This document shows positions 1-4,133 of a DNA stretch of 8,192 bases, piece by piece. The stretch is taken from contig JAUSEJ010000645.1 in the NCBI GenBank assembly GCA_030650265.1, forward strand, positions 1 to 8,192. The letters are read 5' to 3'. Position numbers and translations under genes: made by a program. The stretch comes from Dehalococcoidia bacterium. Lineage in GTDB: Bacteria > Chloroflexota > Dehalococcoidia > JACPQF01. Position 1 is the stretch's first letter; each line of letters begins with the position of its first letter. The notes beneath the pieces were generated by a model, which had not been told where the DNA came from, searched no databases, and was given only the letters and a program-made list of their open reading frames with translations.

Positions 1-252
1 AAATTCACTCGGTACTTGGCCGCCTCCTGCGGCAGGATAGAGACGGTACCTCTGACTGTCTGTCTGTGACAGAAGGTCTTTCAGTAGACCTATTCCAATT
101 GGGCTGCTGCCGGCGCCTGCATCGAGGAAATGAACCTGCCCAGCCAGTTCGCCTCGGGCGGAAAAACCTTGGCCGCCCACTTGCCATCTTATGACAATGG
201 CAATCTGGAGTCAATACAAGAAAATGTGTATCGTTGAAACAAGCCGAGAGGT
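1..252. other. Left-edge stretch without a firm gene
   Basis: This 252-bp stretch lies downstream of the dehydratase stop codon. Several frames are partly open, as expected in moderately GC-rich DNA. The most protein-like reading is a minus-strand frame that could start at a GTG at 178-180 and run off the left edge (about 60 codons, including GLLKDLLSQTDSQRYRLYP). It has no convincing Shine-Dalgarno, no recognisable motif and no homologue I know. A plus-strand frame is also open from 3 to about 191. A short inverted repeat (AGGTCT 74-79 / AGACCT 86-91) has no T-run on either side, so I do not call it a terminator. I see no tRNA or other RNA gene. Confidence 0.4.
186..214 (-). promoter_or_regulatory. 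Weak candidate leftward promoter
   Basis: On the minus strand a TTGACT hexamer (209-214) is followed, after exactly 17 bp, by TAAGAT (186-191). These match the sigma-70 consensus at 5/6 and 4/6 positions. It lies just past the dehydratase stop and would start transcription near 179, heading out of the window. If the GTG-initiated frame at 178-180 were real, its transcript would be essentially leaderless. Chance occurrence is quite possible. Confidence 0.22.
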
Positions 253-1698
253 TCAGGCGTCCTTGATACCGGCAAGACGCTTGGCCAGCCGTGTCTTCTG
301 GGGCAAATTGGCCTGCCGCAGAATCATGATCCTTTGGGCCTGGGGAGAACCCGCTCCGTGCATCGACTCCACCAGAGCGGTGCCGGAGGTCATGTTCTCG
401 ATCAGCCTGCCCATCCGAATCCTGTTCTCGGTCGGTACGCCCTCAACTCCCGCAAAGTACTTCTCCACGTATTTGCCGATCTCCGGATGCTTGAGATCCT
501 TCTCGGATGGCAATGTGGCGATGAATCCGCCAGCGATGTCGTGGGACAGACGACAGATCTCGTAGATGAAGCGAGTGGCGTTCTGCTTCACGGTATTGGC
601 CAACAGTGGATTTGGATAGTAGGACCCGCATGGCAGCCTATGACCTTCCGCCGAGCAGGCGATAGAGCCGCAGTACATGGTCTCGGCTAGATGGACCATC
701 TCCACTACCTTGTCACGCACGTGGGAAGCGGTAGCGGTGCCGCTGTATTCTGCCACCGCGGTGGTAGCCCCAATAATCACGTCGCTGACGCCCGTCTTAC
801 AGCCACCGTAGTTCTGCCGGTGCATCGTGGCAAACCGTTCGACAAGCAGGCCGGCAAACTCAATCTCCCCACACATGAACACCCTCTCCCAGGGCACAAA
901 CACATCATCAAAGACGACCAACGCTTCGCCACCCACGACGCCGTATTTCTCGTTGCCCTGATCGATGCATCCCTCCAGGCGGCGGGTATCATTGCTCTGG
1001 CGACCAAAGATGTAGACAATACCTTTGGTGTCGGATGGCACGGCAAAAGCCACGGCGTAATCCCTCTCCTCCGGGCCAAAGGCTGTTGTGGGCATAACCA
1101 CGATCTCGTGGGAGTTCACGGCGCCGGTCTGGTGGGACTTGGCCCCCCTGACCACAATGCCATCCTCACGCCGCTCGACTATGTGCAGGTACTGATCGGG
1201 ATCTGACTGCTTTCCTGCCGGCAGACTGCGATCGCCCTTGGGATCGGTCATGGCGCCGTCCGACATTAGATCGTTGGCCTGAACGTACCGCAAGAACTTG
1301 AGAAAGCGCTGATGGTAATCGCTGCCGTTCTTCTGGTCCATCTCGTAAGTGACGGAATACAACGCGTTTAGACCGTCAAAGCCGACGCACCGCTGGAAGC
1401 AAGTGCCGGTGTTCTGGCCGATGGCCCGCAGCATCTTGACCTTCTTAATTAGATCATCTGTGCTCTGGTGGATATGGGTAAATCGACTGATCTTCTCGCC
1501 GGTGAGGTGGGATGTAGTCGTCACCAAATCTTCAAACTCCGGGGAGTGGGCCATATCATACGTCATGGCCGCGGCATTGATGTGTGGCCTTATCAGGGGC
1601 GAATCGACCACGCTCGGGATCCGCTCACCGAAGGCGTAGACCTCAAGTTTCAGTTCTCTCAGGCTATCGATATATTGCTGGCCCGTCTTTAGCGCCAT
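253..1698 (-). CDS. abfD: 4-hydroxybutyryl-CoA dehydratase / vinylacetyl-CoA delta-isomerase (AbfD-like)
   Basis: This 481-residue protein belongs to the flavin- and [4Fe-4S]-dependent HpaB/AbfD superfamily. Family knowledge: AbfD dehydrates 4-hydroxybutyryl-CoA to crotonyl-CoA by a ketyl-radical mechanism in 4-aminobutyrate or succinate fermentation and in the hydroxybutyrate carbon-fixation cycles. It also isomerises vinylacetyl-CoA, and it is a cytoplasmic, oxygen-sensitive homotetramer. Seen here: the four cluster ligands are C100, C104, H293 and C300, each one residue beyond the Clostridium aminobutyricum positions I recall (99, 103, 292, 299). Q102, T191, E258, Y297 and K301 also match active-site positions, and the C-terminal ESMHGAG block (E444, A449) matches E455/A460. 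HpaB-type monooxygenases lack these cysteines. The ATG is preceded by GGGAGGG at a good distance. Length is close to the usual about 490. It is the last leftward gene, 286 bp after the ferredoxin. Anaerobes carry paralogues of this family, so the exact substrate is less certain than the family. Confidence 0.85.
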   Translation of the reverse strand: MALKTGQQYIDSLRELKLEVYAFGERIPSVVDSPLIRPHINAAAMTYDMAHSPEFEDLVTTTSHLTGEKISRFTHIHQSTDDLIKKVKMLRAIGQNTGTCFQRCVGFDGLNALYSVTYEMDQKNGSDYHQRFLKFLRYVQANDLMSDGAMTDPKGDRSLPAGKQSDPDQYLHIVERREDGIVVRGAKSHQTGAVNSHEIVVMPTTAFGPEERDYAVAFAVPSDTKGIVYIFGRQSNDTRRLEGCIDQGNEKYGVVGGEALVVFDDVFVPWERVFMCGEIEFAGLLVERFATMHRQNYGGCKTGVSDVIIGATTAVAEYSGTATASHVRDKVVEMVHLAETMYCGSIACSAEGHRLPCGSYYPNPLLANTVKQNATRFIYEICRLSHDIAGGFIATLPSEKDLKHPEIGKYVEKYFAGVEGVPTENRIRMGRLIENMTSGTALVESMHGAGSPQAQRIMILRQANLPQKTRLAKRLAGIKDA

Positions 1699-1984
1699 GG
1701 GACCCTCCCGCTATTCTACATTGGAATGACTCGTGATTGTTGCCCAGAGGCCTGCACAGGCGACTGGCCAGCCTTCCACGCCTCATTCAGGGCACAAATA
1801 CCCCTCCTGCGTGAAACAGCGACCCGCAGGCAACCTTGTTTCAGAGAAGATCTACCATCCGGTAAGCCATCGCCTCGCCAACGCCTGCGTAAATACCAGG
1901 CGATGGGAAAACAGTCTATTCTATGGGATCGGTTGACAGCCCTCCCGAAGAAGACCTGCCCCCTACAAACTCACCAACCCCGGC
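1699..1984 (-). other. Spacer between ferredoxin and dehydratase, rich in inverted repeats
   Basis: This 286-bp stretch holds no credible ORF. It contains several perfect inverted repeats: CCATCGCCT (1867-1875) with AGGCGATGG (1898-1906), 22-nt loop; nested CGCCTG (1882-1887) with CAGGCG (1897-1902); TGAAACA (1812-1818) with TGTTTCA (1837-1843); and the short palindromes GCCTGCACAGGC (1750-1761) and CTGGCCAG (1765-1772). The first two compete for the same bases, so they could form alternative folds. No T-run follows any of them on the minus strand, so none looks like an intrinsic terminator, and I see no clear promoter. If transcription continues from the ferredoxin gene, this would be a structured intercistronic leader for the dehydratase; that is inference. 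Confidence 0.45.
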
Positions 1985-2224
1985 CTATTTCTTGGCTACC
2001 TTGGCCAGGAGTTGCGCTTCTGTCTCAACGTGATTCGGGTCGGGAATGCAAGCTTCGACAGCGCAGACATAAGCGCATTGTTGATCTTCGAAATATCCCT
2101 TGCATTCCGTGCACTTGTCGGGATCGATAACGTAAATGCTGTCGCCCTCGCTTATCGCGTTGTTGGGACAAGCAGATTCACACGCCGAACAGTTAATGCA
2201 ATCCTCAGTGATCTTGTACGCCAC
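1985..2224 (-). CDS. Alvin-type 2[4Fe-4S] ferredoxin
   Basis: This 79-residue low-potential electron carrier shows two cluster-binding motifs. The first is C9-x2-C12-x2-C15-x3-C19-P. The second has the long insertion typical of the Allochromatium vinosum (Alvin) class: C38-x2-C41-x8-C50-x3-C54, followed by a C-terminal helix (HVETEAQLLAKVAKK). Two details are unusual. The Pro that normally follows the last ligand is Ala55, and the usual CPVDC is CAVEAC (extra Cys at 59), one residue longer. The start is GTG (2222-2224), chosen because AAGGAGGG lies about 8 nt upstream, inside the end of the ribbon-protein B gene. The 20-bp overlap suggests translational coupling. Ferredoxins of this class have very low potentials. 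A partner enzyme cannot be named from sequence; the dehydratase downstream is the only obvious iron-sulfur flavoenzyme nearby. Confidence 0.93.
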   Translation of the reverse strand: MAYKITEDCINCSACESACPNNAISEGDSIYVIDPDKCTECKGYFEDQQCAYVCAVEACIPDPNHVETEAQLLAKVAKK

Positions 2225-2465
2225 CAGTCTTTCCCTCCTTCAATCTCTCGTACGCTTCGTCGCCGACGCATTGCCGGGCGAACTTGCACCAGTCGAGGCA
2301 GCTTGGAGCCTGTTCCCTGAAGACGGTCTTGCCACACTTGGGGCAATCCGCTCTCAGTTCATCGGTCCAGATCTCCACTTCTTCGTCACAATTGAGGCAC
2401 TTTATGCTTTCGGGTAAAGGTGAGCGTACACTTGTGCTTCCAGGGCAGAACTTTTCTAGCGACAT
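2205..2465 (-). CDS. Small cysteine-rich zinc-ribbon/rubredoxin-like protein (paralogue B, full length)
   Basis: This 86-residue protein belongs to a poorly characterised family of anaerobes, sometimes labelled 'phosphohydrolase' without evidence. Its layout is an N-terminal CPG (C7), a ribbon pair C23-x2-C26 and C41-P-x-C44-G around the segment VEIWTDELRADC, then a tail SCLDWCKFARQCVG with C56, C60 and C66. The two CxxC knuckles could bind zinc or rubredoxin-type iron; the tail cysteines could bind a second metal or cluster, but that is not shown. The ATG at 2463-2465 has AGGAGGAG just upstream. Its 3' end overlaps the ferredoxin gene by 20 bp and carries that gene's ribosome binding site, so the two are almost certainly co-translated. 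It is the tandem paralogue of the gene at 2611-2814. Function is unknown; redox or metal handling is inferred from the cysteines and the neighbours. Confidence 0.85.
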   Translation of the reverse strand: MSLEKFCPGSTSVRSPLPESIKCLNCDEEVEIWTDELRADCPKCGKTVFREQAPSCLDWCKFARQCVGDEAYERLKEGKTGGVQDH

Positions 2466-2540
2466 CTTACTCTCCTCCTAGCCGGGCTGCATTCTACTCC
2501 ACAGCCACCGACACCCATATGATAACCCCAATTATGACGA

Positions 2541-2573
2541 GAGCATATGACCAAAGTCACGAGGCAAGTATAC
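2541..2573 (-). repeat. 33-bp promoter-operator repeat, copy B
   Basis: This direct repeat matches 2896-2928 at 27 of 33 positions and lies upstream of the second ribbon-protein gene. It covers the -10 hexamer and the whole CRP/FNR-like palindrome. It probably arose when gene and promoter were duplicated together. Confidence 0.75.
2546..2561 (-). promoter_or_regulatory. CRP/FNR-like palindrome, copy B
   Basis: On the minus strand this reads CGTGA-CTTTGG-TCATA, with a perfect inner palindrome TGAC-TTTG-GTCA. The TGA-N6-TCA geometry is that of CRP/FNR-superfamily operators. It starts at about the predicted transcription start of the promoter at 2567-2596, a position that would suit repression. 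It is conserved in copy A (2901-2916), where the flanks and spacer differ more, which argues for function. Confidence 0.45.
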
Positions 2574-2596
2574 AGCAACGGAGTGTGGCCGCGCAA
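2567..2596 (-). promoter_or_regulatory. Promoter of ribbon-protein B
   Basis: On the minus strand the -10 is TATACT (2567-2572, 5/6). It lies 18 bp from TTGCGC (2591-2596), which matches only the TTG of the -35 consensus. The block CATTGCG at the -35 and the -10 plus operator are conserved in the paralogous promoter at 2922-2950, which supports the call more than the consensus match alone. The predicted start near 2560 gives a leader of about 95 nt. Confidence 0.45.
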
Positions 2597-2610
2597 TGAG
2601 TTTATGAAGA

Positions 2611-2814
2611 CTATTCGCTCTGATTCCGGATCTCTGTCCGGGCAACTGCCTGCCCTGCGACTGGAGGCTGATCCCGGACGAACATCGTCCCGCAGTTGGG
2701 GCACTTGGCCTGCAACTCGTCAGTCCAGATCTCAACCTCATTGCCGCAATTGTGACACTTGACATTCTCCGGTGACGGTGTACGATCGCTTGCTCCCGGG
2801 CAGTACTTATCCAT
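2611..2814 (-). CDS. Small zinc-ribbon/rubredoxin-like protein (paralogue A, tail missing)
   Basis: This 67-residue protein is clearly paralogous to the 86-residue protein encoded at 2205-2465: both have CPG near the start, a C-x2-C knuckle (C20, C23), an almost identical EVEIWTDEL segment and a CPxCG knuckle (C38, C41). Up to about residue 50 the two align closely. After that, paralogue A reads PPVAGQAVARTEIRNQSE and stops, with no trace of the SCxDWCxxAxxCVG tail of B and of the wider family. This could be a natural short form that keeps only the metal ribbon, or the result of an old frameshift or indel. One other frame reads SCPDRDPESERI at the equivalent place, which is suggestive but not convincing. 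The ATG at 2812-2814 is supported by GAGGAG 7 nt upstream. It is the first gene of the leftward cluster, with its own promoter and operator. Function is unknown. Confidence 0.75.
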   Translation of the reverse strand: MDKYCPGASDRTPSPENVKCHNCGNEVEIWTDELQAKCPNCGTMFVRDQPPVAGQAVARTEIRNQSE

Positions 2815-2895
2815 TGTTATTCTCCTCTCCTACAAGTTGGTCCGAATTCAAGATAACCGGAACCAGCGCCCCAATGTTAAGCCGAACGTCGATGC

Positions 2896-2928
2896 GAGAA
2901 TATGATCAAAGTCACAATGCAATTATGC
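2896..2928 (-). repeat. 33-bp promoter-operator repeat, copy A
   Basis: This copy matches 2541-2573 at 27 of 33 positions and lies upstream of the first ribbon-protein gene, at nearly the same distance from its start codon as copy B from its own. It contains a -10 hexamer and the palindrome at 2901-2916. The similarity continues weakly to a shared CATTGCG at the -35. Confidence 0.75.
2901..2916 (-). promoter_or_regulatory. CRP/FNR-like palindrome, copy A
   Basis: On the minus strand this reads TGTGA-CTTTGA-TCATA, close to the CRP-type consensus TGTGA-N6-TCACA. It overlaps the predicted leftward start point (about 2915). For the rightward gene, whose predicted start is about 2982, it is centred near -73, a position at which CRP-type activators can work. 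One protein could therefore repress leftward and activate rightward transcription; that is inference. Confidence 0.5.
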
Positions 2929-2950
2929 CATAAAGCAAAGTCGCCCGCAA
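2922..2950 (-). promoter_or_regulatory. Promoter of the leftward redox cluster
   Basis: On the minus strand the -10 is CATAAT (2922-2927, 5/6), spaced 17 bp from TTGCGG (2945-2950, TTG conserved). The same arrangement is found before paralogue B. The predicted start near 2915 gives a leader of about 100 nt before the ATG at 2814. A second, weaker pair lies further inside the leader: TTAACA (2875-2880) and TTATCT (2851-2856) with an 18-bp spacer. Confidence 0.45.
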
Positions 2951-2957
2951 TGACTTT
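2937..2957. promoter_or_regulatory. Inverted AAAGTC repeat between divergent promoters
   Basis: AAAGTC (2937-2942) and GACTTT (2952-2957) form an inverted repeat centred at 2947, where the -35 regions of the leftward and rightward promoters meet. The same AAAGTC hexamer is part of the nearby palindrome (2908-2913), so this may be a second, lower-affinity site for the same regulator. Confidence 0.3.
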
Positions 2958-2966
2958 CGCATCCTA

Positions 2967-2975
2967 TGGTATACT
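2967..2975 (+). promoter_or_regulatory. Extended -10 promoter of the UroD/MtaA-family gene
   Basis: TGG-TATACT is a full extended -10 (TG-N followed by a 5/6 TATAAT match). No good -35 is visible 16-18 bp upstream, which is common for extended -10 promoters or activator-dependent ones. Transcription would start near 2982, giving a leader of about 28 nt that contains AAGGAGGA (2993-3000). Confidence 0.45.
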
Positions 2976-3009
2976 TGACGGAATATCAGGAGAAGGAGGA
3001 CTCGGACGA

Positions 3010-4017
3010 ATGGGTAACGATCAGATGAGCCATAGAGAGCGCGCGTACGCCATGTTGGCGGGAAAAGAGGTTGACAGGCCGGCCTGGAGCCTCTGGCGTC
3101 ATTTCTACGACCAGGAGACCTCAGCCGAAGGCTTGGCGTCTGCTATGCTGTCGTTTCAACAAACCAACCAGTTCGACTTCGTGAAAGTGAATCCGCGCGC
3201 CCAATATCACGTGGAGGGCTGGGGCGTACGCTGGGATTATCCCGGCAAGAACGAACGTCCCCGGCATGTCGAAGCGGCGGTCAAGAACCCCGATGATTGG
3301 CGACGGCTGAAAGCTTTGCCGCCTGATGCCGGCGCTTTGGGTGAGCAATTGCAGGCCCTTCGCCTGATCAAAGACGGACTAAAAGGCGAGGCGCCCTTCA
3401 TCGAAACCATTTTCAACCCGATCTCCATCGCCGCCGATCTGGTGGAAAGCGACGCCGTCCTCGTGGATCACCTGCGCAATCACCCCGAAGCGCTAAAGGA
3501 AGGACTGGACACCATCACCCATACATTCATTGGCTTTGCCCGGGCCTGCCTCGAAATCGGCGCGGACGGGATCTTCTTCGCCACCACCACCCTGGCGACC
3601 CGAGACATTCTTACCGAGGACGAATACGCGACCTTCGCCAGGCCCTACGATTTGCGATTTCTAGCGGCAATTCAAAGCGCCAGCTTCAACGTCCTCCACG
3701 TCTGCCAGAGTAACGCCATGCTTTTCCCGCTTTCCGACTATCCCGTTCCCGCCATCAACTGGGCCGCCACCGACCCCACCAACCCGTCCCTGGCCGGCGC
3801 CGCTCTAATGCTTGGCGGCAAGACCCTGATCGGTGGAATAGGCCGATCCTCACTAACGGCAGACACACCGGAGGCGGTCCTGAACGAAGTTCGAAGAGCC
3901 CGCGCCCAGACCAGAGGCGAGCGCTGGATCCTCGGCGCCAACTGCACCATACCCACAAGCTCTCGCCAGTCCAATATCGACGCCGTGGCGAAAGAGATCG
4001 CCAGCCTGGGGGTTTGA
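3010..4017 (+). CDS. Uroporphyrinogen decarboxylase-family protein with MtaA-type zinc site
   Basis: This 335-residue protein has the UroD/MtaA TIM-barrel fold family pattern: N-terminal SHRERAYAMLAGKEVDRPAW, a central GADGIFFATTT strand, YATFARPYDLRFL, H230-V-C232 and C312 near the end (GANCTIPT). The His-x-Cys...Cys triad is the zinc site that activates thiols in methylcobamide:CoM/thiol methyltransferases (MtaA, MtbA, CmuA). The haem-pathway enzyme instead has a conserved arginine-rich MRQAGR segment near its N-terminus, which is absent here (SLWRHFYDQE). The start at 3010 was chosen because AAGGAGGA ends 9 nt before it; an upstream in-frame ATG at 2902 lies within the operator and before the predicted transcription start. 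The likely role is methyl or alkyl transfer with a corrinoid protein or thiol acceptor, substrate unknown. No corrinoid protein or activator is encoded within the window. It is transcribed divergently from the redox cluster. Confidence 0.8.
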   Translation: MGNDQMSHRERAYAMLAGKEVDRPAWSLWRHFYDQETSAEGLASAMLSFQQTNQFDFVKVNPRAQYHVEGWGVRWDYPGKNERPRHVEAAVKNPDDWRRLKALPPDAGALGEQLQALRLIKDGLKGEAPFIETIFNPISIAADLVESDAVLVDHLRNHPEALKEGLDTITHTFIGFARACLEIGADGIFFATTTLATRDILTEDEYATFARPYDLRFLAAIQSASFNVLHVCQSNAMLFPLSDYPVPAINWAATDPTNPSLAGAALMLGGKTLIGGIGRSSLTADTPEAVLNEVRRARAQTRGERWILGANCTIPTSSRQSNIDAVAKEIASLGV

Positions 4018-4060
4018 ACAAGCCAGCAATATTGACATCCTATGTATCATGGTGAGATCC

Positions 4061-4097
4061 AGACCGACTCGTCCCTCACGGAAGGACGAGTCGGTCT
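4061..4097. terminator. Perfect 14-bp hairpin between convergent genes
   Basis: AGACCGACTCGTCC (4061-4074) and its exact complement (4084-4097) enclose a 9-nt loop. The hairpin stands 43 bp after the UroD/MtaA-family stop and 36 bp after the propeller gene stop, so it can serve transcripts from both sides. No T-run follows on either strand, so it is not a classic rho-independent terminator. It may instead be a transcript-stabilising hairpin or a dispersed REP-like element. Confidence 0.6.
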
Positions 4098-4133
4098 ACG
4101 GTCCACTGTCCTCTATCGGAGAACGACTAGACG

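Larger units (their letters stand above)
2466..2610 (-). other. Leader and promoter region of ribbon-protein B
   Basis: This 145-bp gap between the two ribbon-protein genes contains a promoter-operator block (2541-2596), described separately, followed by a leader of about 95 nt with AGGAGGAG before the ATG. A TAGAAT hexamer (2491-2496, minus strand) in the leader resembles a second -10, but has no -35 partner. There is no terminator-like hairpin after the paralogue A gene, so read-through from A into B is also possible. Confidence 0.5.

Noticed and set aside
1..180. Possible gene running off the left edge on the minus strand from a GTG at 178-180
   Set aside because: The peptide looks fairly protein-like, but other frames are open too, there is no ribosome binding site, and I recognise no homologue. 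It is noted but not called as a gene.
691..1206. 171-codon plus-strand open frame opposite the dehydratase gene
   Set aside because: It lies wholly inside the well-supported AbfD-like gene and has no family motif.
1713..1718. TAGAAT (minus strand) as the -10 of the dehydratase gene
   Set aside because: It would start transcription within the ribosome binding site, leaving about 8 nt before the ATG.
1933..1938. TTGACA on the plus strand as a -35 element
   Set aside because: No -10 hexamer lies 16-19 bp downstream and no plus-strand gene follows.
2640..2690. Local inversion as the cause of the missing tail in ribbon-protein A
   Set aside because: The plus strand here reads TGCGACTGG, like the CDW part of the tail of B, but the flanks do not line up with an inverted copy, so chance similarity is likelier.
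2902..3009. Upstream in-frame ATG that would extend the UroD/MtaA-family protein by 36 residues
   Set aside because: It lies in the operator, upstream of the predicted transcription start and without a Shine-Dalgarno, and the extra residues look non-conserved. The ATG at 3010 has AAGGAGGA at ideal spacing.
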